From JARFQW01 sp963842955 (GTDB lineage: Bacteria; Pseudomonadota; Gammaproteobacteria; Steroidobacterales; XN24): a stretch of DNA of 64,000 bases. Position numbers and translations under genes: made by a program. The stretch spans positions 62,001-126,000 of the forward strand of contig CAWJIJ010000009.1 of NCBI GenBank assembly GCA_963842955.1. Reading direction: 5' to 3'. Of this stretch, positions 36,694 to 45,416 are shown one piece after another. The notes under the pieces were generated by a model. That model ran no database searches, had not been told where the DNA came from, and worked only from the letters and a program-made list of their open reading frames with translations. Every line of letters starts with the position of its first letter. Positions within the stretch are counted from its first letter, which is position 1.

Positions 36694-37893
36694 ATGAATC
36701 CGCGCCGCATCGGCATGCTGTTTGGCCTTGCCGCTTTTATGATCGCGACTGCCGCAAATGCTGCGGTTCACCGCGTTTCTCCGGGAGAGTCCATTCAGGC
36801 GGCGATCGACGCCGCCTCCCCGGGAGACACAATTCTCGTCGAGCCGGGTACTTACCAAGAGGTCGACAACGGCCGATACGGTCTTCGCATCTCTACCGGC
36901 AACCTCCGACTGATCGGCAAGGTTAAGAAAGGCAGGGGTGAGGCCGGCAAGGTGCGCATCCTGCAAAACGAAGCCCAGGAAACCGGGGTCTATGCAGCCC
37001 CTGTCGGCTGTGACTACGACGTGAAGGATGACACTCCGGAGGGCCAGGAATGCCGCAGCAGGGAGCTTCAGGGCTTCTACATTCGCGGTTTCTCTGTCGA
37101 AGAGTTTCCGGTGAACGGAATCCAGACGCGCTGGGTGGACGGTTTCGAGTTCGTTCGCAACGCGTCCGTCAATAATTTGAATAACGGGATCTATCCGACC
37201 CTCTCGGCCAACGGGCTGGTGCGCAACAACGAGTCCTACGGTTCTCTCGATACGGCCATGTGGGTGGCCGGATCCGAGAACGTTCGCGTGATCGGCAACG
37301 AGCTTTGGGGGAGCGTAATCGGCTTCGAGATCACGGTGTCCAACGATGTCGTTGTGAAGCAGAACGAAATTTACGACAACACCGTGGGTGTCGGCCTGTT
37401 CCATCCGAACGGTGCGGGAAACCCGCCGCTGCCGGTGATGGCGAACTGGCGTATCGAGCAGAACGATATCTACGACAACAATCGTCCGAACGAGGCACCG
37501 CCCGGAACGTTCCAGTCCGTGCTGCCGCCCGGAGCCGGGGTTCTGGCGCTCGGCGTTAGCGACCACGTGATTGCCAAGAACAACGTCGAGGACAATGATT
37601 ACGTCGGGATCGCAGTTCTGGACTGGTGTACGCCGAACAATTTCGATCCAACCCGGAACTGCGTGGCTTCACCGCCAATCACGAATCCGCAATCGAACAA
37701 TAACCTGGTCGCCCAGAATTACGTGAGCGGCAACGGTTCCAATCCGCCCCCGGGACCTCTCGCGGGGCTGGCCGCGGACCTGACCTACGTGGATTCCATC
37801 GGCTCTTCGGGCAACTGTTTTAAGAAGAACAAGCCAAAGAACGGCTTCACGGTCGTCTCTTCGCTGGGAGTATTGCCTACCGACGGCTGTTAG
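36694..37893 (+). CDS. Secreted right-handed parallel beta-helix protein
   Basis: A 399-residue exported protein; the signal peptide is cleaved after TAANA (residue 23). The start of the mature part (VHRVSPGESIQAAIDAASPGDTILVEPGTY) and the repeated coil units (GLVRNNESYGSL, NVRVIGNELWGSVIGFEI, DVVVKQNEIYDNTVGVGLF) are typical of NosD/pectate-lyase-like parallel beta-helices. No lyase catalytic set is clear. The C-terminus has paired cysteines. A strong ribosome site (GGGGGGGAAA) precedes ATG 36694. It is probably a polysaccharide-binding or cell-surface protein; the substrate is unknown. Confidence 0.82.
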   Translation: MNPRRIGMLFGLAAFMIATAANAAVHRVSPGESIQAAIDAASPGDTILVEPGTYQEVDNGRYGLRISTGNLRLIGKVKKGRGEAGKVRILQNEAQETGVYAAPVGCDYDVKDDTPEGQECRSRELQGFYIRGFSVEEFPVNGIQTRWVDGFEFVRNASVNNLNNGIYPTLSANGLVRNNESYGSLDTAMWVAGSENVRVIGNELWGSVIGFEITVSNDVVVKQNEIYDNTVGVGLFHPNGAGNPPLPVMANWRIEQNDIYDNNRPNEAPPGTFQSVLPPGAGVLALGVSDHVIAKNNVEDNDYVGIAVLDWCTPNNFDPTRNCVASPPITNPQSNNNLVAQNYVSGNGSNPPPGPLAGLAADLTYVDSIGSSGNCFKKNKPKNGFTVVSSLGVLPTDGC

Positions 37894-37944
37894 CCCGGAC
37901 CGGCGCAGCCATCTCAGGGGCTGAGAGAGTCTGGTTCAGTCCGC

Positions 37945-37981
37945 GTGGCGCGGCGTCATTGACGCCGCGCCACTGTTTTTT
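37945..37981 (+). terminator. Strong intrinsic terminator after the beta-helix gene
   Basis: GTGGCGCGGCGTC pairs over 13 bases with GACGCCGCGCCAC around the loop ATT, followed by a T-rich tract (TGTTTTTTT). Confidence 0.95.
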
Positions 37982-38049
37982 CTCCCGGCCGAACGCTTCT
38001 GAGACCCGCGTGCAGGAATTCCAAAACCTTTCCTGGTCATAGTATTTAC

Positions 38050-39273
38050 GTGTCTACCTTCCCAGCCGCAGCAGTGACCAAGACGCAGGATTGCACCGTC
38101 ACCTTACGCCGGACCGACGGTCCTGAAGCGAGCGAGCTGTTCATTCATTGCCAGCCGCCGGCTGGAGCGATCACTGCACAGCGGCAGGCCGAGGCGATCT
38201 ATTCCGGCCTCGCGGACGCGCTGGAAGCCGAGGGCGGGGGTTTCGGATCCGTTGTGTCCGAAACGGTGGTCCTTCGGGACCTGGCCTCAAATATCGATTC
38301 CGTTCGCAGGGCTCGCCGGCGGGTCTTGTCCGGGCGCACCGCGGCAAGGCATCGGCCGGCCACGACCGTCATCGAGCAACCGCCGCTGAATGAGCACGCC
38401 CTTCTGGAGGTCATGGTGCAGGCCCATCTGCCGCACGACTCGGCGCCGAGGTTTGACACGGTCGAGGCTGAGACCGGTTGTAACTGTCCCGAATGTCAGA
38501 ATGCGCACGGCTTGCGGGTCCAGGAGGGCGAGCAGGTTCGCCTGTATGCCGGTGGACTTTGCGGTGCCGGCGGCAATGCCTACGAGCAGACTCTCACCAT
38601 GTTTGCTCTTGCCGAAGACCTCCTGCAGCAGGCGGGCATGGGATTCCGCGATGTGCTCCGCACCTGGATCTATTTCCGGGATATCGACCGCGACTACGGA
38701 GACTTCAACCGGGCCCGGCGCGCGTTCTTCGAGGCACACGGGATCGATACCGTCCCAGCGAGCACCGGCATCGGCGGCGGTCCGGTCTCCGATGTCCACG
38801 ATCTCTGCCTGGGCCTGTATGCGGTAAAGGCGGGCCGGCACCTCGGACGAACGGTGATGACTTCGCCCACGCTTAACGAGGCCCCGCAGTACGGCGCCGA
38901 CTTTGTTCGCGGGATGAGAGTCGAGGAGTCGAACAAGGTTGCTCTGCACGTCTCCGGGACCGCCAGTATCGACGAGGACGGCAGAACGGCCCACGTCGGC
39001 GACTTCGAGGCCCAGGCCGACCGCATGCTCGTCAACATGGCGGCCCTGCTGGAAGGGCAGGGCGCCAGCTTCGGCGACGTGGTTTACGCAATCACGTACC
39101 TGAAGCATCCGGCGGACGCCGCGCGGCTCAGGGAAAAGCTTCGCGAAGCTGGCTTCGCGGGCTTCCCCAACGCGATGGTCGCAGCACCGATCTGCCGGTC
39201 CGATCTCCTGTGCGAAATCGAAGCGCTCGCCGTGCTGCCGAAAGGCGCTGCGTCCCGCTCCCGGGGCGGCTGA
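38050..39273 (+). CDS. Protein with three tandem RidA/YjgF-like domains
   Basis: A 407-residue soluble protein from GTG 38050. Three RidA-like modules are visible: residues about 20-110 (LADALEAEGGGFGSVVSETVVLRDL), about 150-270 (YAGGLCGAGGNAYEQT, DVLRTWIYFRDIDRDYGDFN) and about 290-400 (VSGTASIDEDGRTAHVGDF, DVVYAITYLKHPADAARL). RidA proteins hydrolyse reactive enamines/imines; the two-domain chorismatases share the RTW-YF pattern of the middle module. The terminal arginine of classic RidA active sites is not obvious. A cysteine-rich patch, CNCPECQNAHG, could bind metal. The function is open: an imine deaminase or a chorismatase relative. No clear ribosome site precedes the GTG. Confidence 0.75.
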   Translation: MSTFPAAAVTKTQDCTVTLRRTDGPEASELFIHCQPPAGAITAQRQAEAIYSGLADALEAEGGGFGSVVSETVVLRDLASNIDSVRRARRRVLSGRTAARHRPATTVIEQPPLNEHALLEVMVQAHLPHDSAPRFDTVEAETGCNCPECQNAHGLRVQEGEQVRLYAGGLCGAGGNAYEQTLTMFALAEDLLQQAGMGFRDVLRTWIYFRDIDRDYGDFNRARRAFFEAHGIDTVPASTGIGGGPVSDVHDLCLGLYAVKAGRHLGRTVMTSPTLNEAPQYGADFVRGMRVEESNKVALHVSGTASIDEDGRTAHVGDFEAQADRMLVNMAALLEGQGASFGDVVYAITYLKHPADAARLREKLREAGFAGFPNAMVAAPICRSDLLCEIEALAVLPKGAASRSRGG

Positions 39274-39274
39274 C

Positions 39275-40222
39275 CTACTCGAATTCCATCGCTGTGAACA
39301 CGATGCCGGCATTTCGCGCGGCCAGTTCGTCGAACGTGTCGAGGTCCGAGTAGGCCGACTGGTCGATCTTGTAGGCGTCATCCAGGGTGCCGCCTTCGTC
39401 CAGCAGTTTCTGCACCTCGCCCCGCAGGAACGCCAGATAATCCTGGGTATATTGGGTGACCACTTCCACGTTGGTCGGAACGCCATGGCCCGGGATCACG
39501 ACTTCCGGCTCGAGCGCCACGAAACGGTCATAGGTCTCGATCCAGGCCTTCGTGTCCGTATTCTCGAAGATGGGCAGCAGGCGCTGGTGGAACGCCATGT
39601 CCCCCGAGATCACCAGCTTCTTCTGCGGCAGCCAGACCTGGATGTCGCCGGGGCTGTGGCCCGGGCCCAGGTACAGAGCTTCTATCCGCACACCGCCCAG
39701 TTCGATGACGTACTCGTCCTCGAAGGTGATGTCAGGCAATACGACCTCCGTGCCCTCGGCCTTGTCCTTGTTGTAGCCCTGCATGCGGCTCAGCAAGGCG
39801 AAGGCGCCTTCTTCGATTTCCTGCGCCGCATCGACATGAGCGATCACCGGGACATTCTGTTGCTTCCAGTAGTTCGAGCCCAGGGCCGCATGCCCCTGGC
39901 CATTCTCCAGAATCACGTAGCGGACCGGCTGGTCTGTGGTCCGGCGTATCTCCTCGTGCAGGGCTTCGGCCAGCTTGTAGCAGGCGCCGGCATTGACCAC
40001 GACAACACCCTCGGGGGTGACGATGAACGACAGGTTGTTGTTGTGGCCGGAGTTCTCATAGGTCGGCGGCGCGGTGGCGCCGATGGCCGACCAGACGCCC
40101 GGTATGACTTCGCGGGGTGCATCGTAGAGGACCGACTCCGGATACTTGTCGGGTATGCCCTGGTCGGCAACTGCGATCCCGGCGAAAAACAGGGCTACGA
40201 ATACGGTTGAAAGACGCATCAT
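39275..40222 (-). CDS. Secreted metallo-beta-lactamase-fold protein with a degenerate first zinc motif
   Basis: A 315-residue exported protein (signal cleaved after GIAVA, residue 19) behind a GGGAGAC ribosome site. The fold is that of MBL hydrolases related to quinoprotein-relay proteins: GVWSAIGATAPPTYENSGHNNNLSFIVTPEG at the start, then GHSPGD, SGDMAFHQRLLP and IPGHG. The canonical THxHxDH is replaced by ENGQGHAALG, losing two histidines and the aspartate of the metal site. The later His/Asp ligands remain, so a single-metal site or loss of hydrolase activity is possible. Its stop lies next to the end of the convergent triple-RidA gene. Confidence 0.82.
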   Translation of the reverse strand: MMRLSTVFVALFFAGIAVADQGIPDKYPESVLYDAPREVIPGVWSAIGATAPPTYENSGHNNNLSFIVTPEGVVVVNAGACYKLAEALHEEIRRTTDQPVRYVILENGQGHAALGSNYWKQQNVPVIAHVDAAQEIEEGAFALLSRMQGYNKDKAEGTEVVLPDITFEDEYVIELGGVRIEALYLGPGHSPGDIQVWLPQKKLVISGDMAFHQRLLPIFENTDTKAWIETYDRFVALEPEVVIPGHGVPTNVEVVTQYTQDYLAFLRGEVQKLLDEGGTLDDAYKIDQSAYSDLDTFDELAARNAGIVFTAMEFE

Positions 40223-40361
40223 TTCAGTGTCTCCCGTTTGCTCACCCCGAGTATAGCGCCGGTGGGACCGGGAGCGTCCGACGAGTCCCTGGACATTGGC
40301 CGCAGCCACGCCGGACTCCCCGCAGAAGCGACTCTGCGGGTGTCGGTGGATACGGGCTCTC

Positions 40362-40919
40362 CTAACCCCCGATGTCGGCCAGGTAGCGCCGCTGTACCCA
40401 GCCCGTGTTCTTGCCGTACTCCACCTGGCACCAGGTGGCGCCTTCGTGTTGCCCGCAGCCCAGGTTTTGCATCCGCGCGCCATTGCGGATGCCGCGGGCT
40501 ACGTACGGCGCCTTCTCGGAAGGCTTGGCTTGAAGCCCGAATGCGTTACCCCGGACATTACGAACCATCCATTCATCGGGTCCGTCGCCCTTCTTCGCGG
40601 CGGCTGCTTTGTCGCCCTTTTTATGCTGTGACGCGGCGCTCTTGCCCTTGTTCTCCTTTTCGTAGGCGGCAAACTGATTTTTCGCCTTCCTGACCTGCTT
40701 GTCCTTGCAGCCGCCGCCCCGGCTGAGGACATCGCCCTTGGCATCGAACACCACCGTACAGCCGTCCAGGGCCACGGAAACGGTCCCGTCGCCCACGGGC
40801 GTGACGCGGGGTTTGGCGTGGGCCCCGGCCGCAAGAAACAAGGCAGCGAAGAAAATGGCAAAGCAGGCAAATGACGAGGTCCTGGTGCGCACTCTTGGGT
40901 TCCTCATTGTTGAGTCCAT
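40362..40919 (-). CDS. Exported SH3-domain protein
   Basis: A 185-residue secreted protein. The signal peptide ends AAGAHA (residue about 35). A Lys/Ala-rich linker (KGDKAAAAKKGDG) joins a short N-terminal segment with two cysteines to a C-terminal bacterial SH3 fold (MVRNVRGNAFGLQAKPSEK ... CQVEYGKNTGWVQRRYL). SH3b domains often bind cell-wall peptides. ATG 40919 is used; ATG 40907 is also possible. It lies about 140 bases upstream of the MBL gene on the same strand. Confidence 0.78.
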   Translation of the reverse strand: MDSTMRNPRVRTRTSSFACFAIFFAALFLAAGAHAKPRVTPVGDGTVSVALDGCTVVFDAKGDVLSRGGGCKDKQVRKAKNQFAAYEKENKGKSAASQHKKGDKAAAAKKGDGPDEWMVRNVRGNAFGLQAKPSEKAPYVARGIRNGARMQNLGCGQHEGATWCQVEYGKNTGWVQRRYLADIGG

Positions 40920-41124
40920 GAACGCCGCCGGCTTGAATCACGGGGGCGGCAGGTCCAGTAGGTGTAGCAAACTTGTGGCCACGTCGCTGAACTGATGGTC
41001 ATCGCCACGGCGAATTGGCCGGGCGCCTCTGGGACATCGAGGGGCGCCGGCGCGCCGCATGGGACTCCCGCGTGCCGCCCTGGCGAACCGCTGTCAGTTG
41101 ATCGAAAAAGGGCTTGGGCCGGAC

Positions 41125-42045
41125 TCAAAAACGGGCCCGGACCCGGGCCCCGGTGATCGGCCGGGTGCGGCTCTCGCGCCAGATGATCAGGGCATTGGAG
41201 GCAATCACGACGGTGGCGCCGATCAACACCTTCGGCAGGGGCCAGTCGTTCCAGATCAGCCATCCGAACAGCGTGGCCCACACGATGCCGCTGTAGTTGA
41301 ACACCGTGACAATGGCCGCCGGGGCATTCCGGAAGGCGATGGATATGAGCCACTGGGCCATGGCCCCGGACAGGCCGACGCCGAACAGCAGAGGCACCTC
41401 CGCCAGGGTCGGCGTCACGGCTACCAGGGGCAGGGGCAGGGCGGTAATGAGCGCGCCGATCACCAGGAAGTAAAACGCGATGGTTTCCGGGCTTTCGTAT
41501 CGCCCCAGGTAGCGAAGAACGATCTGGAGTGTGGCGTGCATCAGCGCCGCCGCGATGGCCACCGCAACGCCGATGGCCGTCACGTTGCCGCCGGGGCCGG
41601 CCATGATCACGACGCCGACGAAACCCATGACGACCGCGCCCCAGCGGTACGGTCCGACGCGCTCGCCGAGGAACAGCACGCCAAGTACGGGGATGAATAG
41701 CGATGCGGTGAACATCAGCACCGTCGTTTCCGCCATGGGCATCAGCGAGAACGCCGCAAATGTAGTGACCAGAGACAGCGACCCGAGAACCGCCCGAAAA
41801 CCAACGAGGGTCGGCTTGCTGCGTATGACCAGGATCTCCCGTTTGCCGAGCACAAAGACCAGGAACAGGAACGGCATGCAGGCGATGAGATTGCGATAGA
41901 ACGCGATCTCGATCACCGAATGGTTTGCGCTGAGGAGCTTCGCAAAGACGTTCATGACGGTGAACATGAAGAATGCGCCCATGGCGGCGGCCATGCCGCG
42001 GACGACATGTTCCTTGTGGCCTAGGGCTGCGGAATCGGCGGACAC
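41125..42045 (-). CDS. EamA-family (DMT superfamily) transporter
   Basis: A 306-residue inner-membrane protein with ten predicted helices in two EamA repeats. Each repeat ends in the typical G/P-rich helix (LFIPVLGVLFLGERVGPYRW; NYSGIVWATLFGWLIWND). Substrates of these permeases are usually small metabolites such as amino acids and cannot be told here. It begins 34 bases after the EF-Tu-like lipoprotein gene on the same strand, so the two may share a transcript. Confidence 0.88.
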   Translation of the reverse strand: MSADSAALGHKEHVVRGMAAAMGAFFMFTVMNVFAKLLSANHSVIEIAFYRNLIACMPFLFLVFVLGKREILVIRSKPTLVGFRAVLGSLSLVTTFAAFSLMPMAETTVLMFTASLFIPVLGVLFLGERVGPYRWGAVVMGFVGVVIMAGPGGNVTAIGVAVAIAAALMHATLQIVLRYLGRYESPETIAFYFLVIGALITALPLPLVAVTPTLAEVPLLFGVGLSGAMAQWLISIAFRNAPAAIVTVFNYSGIVWATLFGWLIWNDWPLPKVLIGATVVIASNALIIWRESRTRPITGARVRARF

Positions 42046-42079
42046 GCGGTTTCAGTAGTGCTCTTAGGAACGCTATCTC

Positions 42080-42850
42080 TTAGTTGGTGGTACCGGTCAC
42101 CATCCCCACGCCGATGGTCTGGCCACCCTGCCTGATCTTGAATCGTGTCCCCGTTTCCATCGCCATTGGCGCCGCCAGCCGGACCCGGATCTCCGCGGGC
42201 TCACCGGGCGCCAAGGTCGCCGCGTTGGCCAGAAGTTCTACCGTACCCGGCACTTCTGCAGTCCGAAAGTAGAACTGAGGCCTATCCCCCTGTTTCAGGA
42301 CTTGATCACCGGAAAGATTCCTTAGTTCAGGCAACGCCGTGACGTCGCCTTCCGTTAGCAGATAGACCCGGGCGTCGAACTCAGCGTGGGACATGATCGA
42401 CCCCGGTTTCGCCAGAACCTGACCAGGCTCGACATTCGAACGCTCGATCCCTGGCAGCAACACGCCAACGGTGTCGCCTGCACGGGCCACGTCAGGCAGT
42501 TCGCGAGGTTTCTCAATGCTCGTGACGGTTGTTTTTACCGTGTCGCGGATGCCCACAATGGCAACCTCATCGCCCACCCGAACGGTCCCGCGCTCAATTT
42601 GACCCGACACGATCGTCCCTCGTCCGGCTATCGAGAACACATCCGTGACCGGCATCAGGAAGGGACCATCCAAGGCTCCGTCGCCGAGCGAAGTCGCGCC
42701 CAGGACCTCAAGCATCTCCACTACGGCGGGGTCGGCGCTATTGTCGTTCTTCTTGGACCTGACTTCCCGATCGGCGCAGGCCGTTGCCGACAAGGAAAGA
42801 GCCAGCAAGAGCAAGGCAATCGGCGATGGGAGATTGAGGTTTCGGATCAT
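42080..42850 (-). CDS. Lipoprotein composed of EF-Tu domains II and III without the GTPase domain
   Basis: A 256-residue protein. ATG 42850 gives a lipoprotein signal (ALLLLALSLSATAC, Cys25). From about residue 58 the sequence is plainly EF-Tu domain II (PFLMPVTDVFSIAGRGTIVS, ERGTVRVGDEVAIVGI, RAGDTVGVLLPGI, GQVLAKPGSI). Domain III follows (RPQFYFRTAEVPGTVEL, RFKIRQGGQTIGVGMV). The GTPase domain is absent, replaced by the signal and a linker of about 30 residues. It cannot act in translation from the envelope. It may be an adhesin, a chaperone-like domain or a binding decoy. An ATG at 42898 would hide the signal. An EamA transporter gene follows on the same strand. Confidence 0.88.
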   Translation of the reverse strand: MIRNLNLPSPIALLLLALSLSATACADREVRSKKNDNSADPAVVEMLEVLGATSLGDGALDGPFLMPVTDVFSIAGRGTIVSGQIERGTVRVGDEVAIVGIRDTVKTTVTSIEKPRELPDVARAGDTVGVLLPGIERSNVEPGQVLAKPGSIMSHAEFDARVYLLTEGDVTALPELRNLSGDQVLKQGDRPQFYFRTAEVPGTVELLANAATLAPGEPAEIRVRLAAPMAMETGTRFKIRQGGQTIGVGMVTGTTN

Positions 42851-43103
42851 CACAGGCGCTCCGCTGTTACTGGGCATGACAGGGCCGCCGTCAAACAAGA
42901 CGCCCGAGACAGTCGTTTAGCAGAGACCGGTGGCCGCTGTCCAATGGCGGCTGCGCCGGATGGCGTGAGGCGCAACAGGCCGAACGCTGCCTGCTCCGCT
43001 GCGACTTTGCCTGGTGCAGCGGTGGAGGCGGACATGGCCGTGAGCCGGGGCAGGTGCAGAGACCGAGCCTGTCGAGCCGCTATCACCTATTTTGTGCTCG
43101 GGA

Positions 43104-44024
43104 TCAGCGCATGGCTGGCAGGCCCGTCTCCACACGCTCGCGCAAGGTTTTTCGATAGCGCCGGCTGACGGGAATCTCCCGGTCCCCGTCCAGCTGAACT
43201 GCTGCGTCCCCGGACTCGCCTGGCACGATCGACCGGATCCGTTCGAGATTGACGATCGCCGAACGATGCACACGGACGAACCCGTTGGGCTCCAGGCGTT
43301 GTTCGATGCCTTGCATGGTCTCGCGCAACGGGTAGGCGCGCTCGCCAACGTAGAGGTTGACGTAGTTGCCGGAAGCCTCCACCCAGTCGATCTCGCAGAC
43401 CCGTACGAGGAAATCCCGGCCCAGCTTGCGAACGAGGAACCGGTCGGTGACCGGCGCGGGTGCTTCCTCCTCGCGGCCCTCGGACAGGAACTCGGCCTCG
43501 CCCTGCAGCCGGCGCAGGACAAAGCGGTAGAGATAGACGATGGCGAGGAGGGTGGCGTAACTGCGGAAGTCCTTCAGGTATTCATAGCCGAATTCCGTCG
43601 GCCAGTTGCCGAAGTCATACGATCCGCCCGCCATGGCATAGGCCAGCTCGCGAAGCGCCACCATCCCCACGACGTGGGCCAGCGAGAAGGGCAGGGTGAA
43701 GGCCGCGTGGGCGAGCGCATTGCGGGCGAGCTGGGGCCGGGCAAGGGGATAGCGTGAATCGAACCAGAGCAGCACGGGTATCAGCGCCAGCATGACCAGG
43801 GCCGAGCTTCCTTCCCAGACTGCCGGTTCCCAGGCGGCCACCGGCAGGCCGGCGCGGGCAAGATCGGTCCGCACGACGGCCGTGTTCGCAACCCAGTCGA
43901 AGGCGAAGAGGCCGATCCAGAGCAGCGTCTCGAAGAGCCGCCGGTGGCGGAGATACGTCTGCATGGTCACCTGGGTGTCTCCATTGCGCCATTCTGCCTC
44001 GGCCAGGGCGTTCGTGGCCGCCAT
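43104..44024 (-). CDS. Membrane-bound LytTR-family transcriptional regulator
   Basis: A 306-residue protein with four predicted helices in the first ~170 residues (LFETLLWIGLFAFDWVANTA; SSALVMLALIPVLLWF) and a C-terminal LytTR DNA-binding domain (FLVRKLGRDFLVRVCEIDW, EASGNYVNLYVGERAYPLRE, FVRVHRSAIVNLERI). There is no receiver domain, so the membrane part may sense the signal. It is divergent from an acyltransferase gene 117 bases away, the probable target. ATG 44024 is used; ATG 43964 would also give a full LytTR domain. Confidence 0.88.
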   Translation of the reverse strand: MAATNALAEAEWRNGDTQVTMQTYLRHRRLFETLLWIGLFAFDWVANTAVVRTDLARAGLPVAAWEPAVWEGSSALVMLALIPVLLWFDSRYPLARPQLARNALAHAAFTLPFSLAHVVGMVALRELAYAMAGGSYDFGNWPTEFGYEYLKDFRSYATLLAIVYLYRFVLRRLQGEAEFLSEGREEEAPAPVTDRFLVRKLGRDFLVRVCEIDWVEASGNYVNLYVGERAYPLRETMQGIEQRLEPNGFVRVHRSAIVNLERIRSIVPGESGDAAVQLDGDREIPVSRRYRKTLRERVETGLPAMR

Positions 44025-44141
44025 TCGTCACGCTATTCCGCCGTTCGTCACAAAATCCCTGCAAATCAGCCCATTGGGATGGTTCCGGCCACAGGGCCAA
44101 CGCAGAGTAACGCGGCCTCCATCGCTATTGGAACCACGGCC

Positions 44142-45362
44142 ATGACCACAGCTGAATCCTCCCGCCGACACGATATCGATGCACTGCGTGCTATCGCGTT
44201 CGGGCTTCTGATCCTCTATCACGTCGGCATGTTCTACGTGCCATGGGACTGGCACGTGAAGTCCAGCCATATCTCACCCTGGCTGGAAACCCCGATGCTC
44301 CTGCTGAACCAGTGGCGCATGCCGCTCGTGTTCCTGATCTCCGGGCTGGCGGTGAACTTCCTGCTGGGCGAGGGCCGGGATCCGCGCAGGGGCTACGGCA
44401 GCTTCGCCTGGCTGCGAATTCGCCGGCTCGGATGGCCGCTGGTCTTCGGTATGGCTGTCGTGGTTCCGCCCCAGGCCTACTTCGAAGCGCTCCGGCACGG
44501 GGCCACCGACCCCGGATATCTGCGGTTTCTGGCACGCTACTTCACGTTCCAGGGCTGGCCGGACGGCGCCTTTGCGGGTTCGGATACGGGTATCACCTGG
44601 AACCACCTCTGGTATCTGCCCTATCTGCTGCTCTACACGCTGGTCCTGGCTGCCCTCTTGCGCTGGCTGCCGCGACCGTTGGCGGCGCTGCGGACGGCCT
44701 TCCAACGGCTTAGGGGACTCGGTCTTGTCCTCATGCCGGTCGCGTTCCTGATGCCCATCGGCATCTGGGTGTTTCCGCGCTTCCCCTACATTCGCCATGA
44801 CCTGGTCAGCGATTTCTATGCCCATGCCATGTACGGGAGCTTTTTTCTCTTCGGGTATCTCGTCGGGCGCGGTACCGGGCTGTGGGCGGAGATGGCGCGA
44901 TTGCGCTGGCGGACCGCGGTTCTCGCTCTTGTTTCGTTTCTTTCGTTGCGAGCGTTTGTCGAAATAGCACCGCCCGATGGCGATCGCGCCTTCGACGCGG
45001 CGATGGCCTTCGTGGTCTATCTCAACCGCTGGAGCTGGATCGTGCTGGTGTTGGGTTGGGGTCACTACGCCCTGAACCGGCCCATGGGCTGGCTCGCCTA
45101 CGCCAACCGCGCGGTGTATCCGTGGTACGTGCTGCACCAGACGCTGATTGTCTCGGCCGGCGTCTGGCTGTCCTCACTGTCACTAGGGCCCGTTGTGGAA
45201 CCCATCCTGTTGATCGCGATAACCGTTACCGGCTGTGCGGGCATCATGTTTGCCGTCGAGCGATGGACGCCCTGGCTGGGACCGGCTATTGGCCTGAAAG
45301 CGCCTCGATCCGGGCCGCCTCGACAGACTGTCGCCGTAGCCTCAGGCGCCGGCGTCCGGTAG
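44142..45362 (+). CDS. Acyltransferase 3 (OpgC-like) family membrane protein
   Basis: A 406-residue protein with about ten helices. The N-terminus RRHDIDALRAIAFGLLILYH carries the R-D/E-LDxLR...H pattern of acyltransferase 3 enzymes, which move acyl groups onto surface glycans, peptidoglycan or periplasmic glucans. PYLLLYTLVLAALL and YPWYVLHQTLIV are further family segments. ATG 44142 is chosen over longer frames because they run through the divergent regulator's promoter. The acceptor substrate is unknown. Confidence 0.87.
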   Translation: MTTAESSRRHDIDALRAIAFGLLILYHVGMFYVPWDWHVKSSHISPWLETPMLLLNQWRMPLVFLISGLAVNFLLGEGRDPRRGYGSFAWLRIRRLGWPLVFGMAVVVPPQAYFEALRHGATDPGYLRFLARYFTFQGWPDGAFAGSDTGITWNHLWYLPYLLLYTLVLAALLRWLPRPLAALRTAFQRLRGLGLVLMPVAFLMPIGIWVFPRFPYIRHDLVSDFYAHAMYGSFFLFGYLVGRGTGLWAEMARLRWRTAVLALVSFLSLRAFVEIAPPDGDRAFDAAMAFVVYLNRWSWIVLVLGWGHYALNRPMGWLAYANRAVYPWYVLHQTLIVSAGVWLSSLSLGPVVEPILLIAITVTGCAGIMFAVERWTPWLGPAIGLKAPRSGPPRQTVAVASGAGVR

Positions 45363-45416
45363 GTTCTCCCGCCGGATCCGGGGCAGCCGCTGAAGGGTCG
45401 GCCCGGGTCATTCGGA

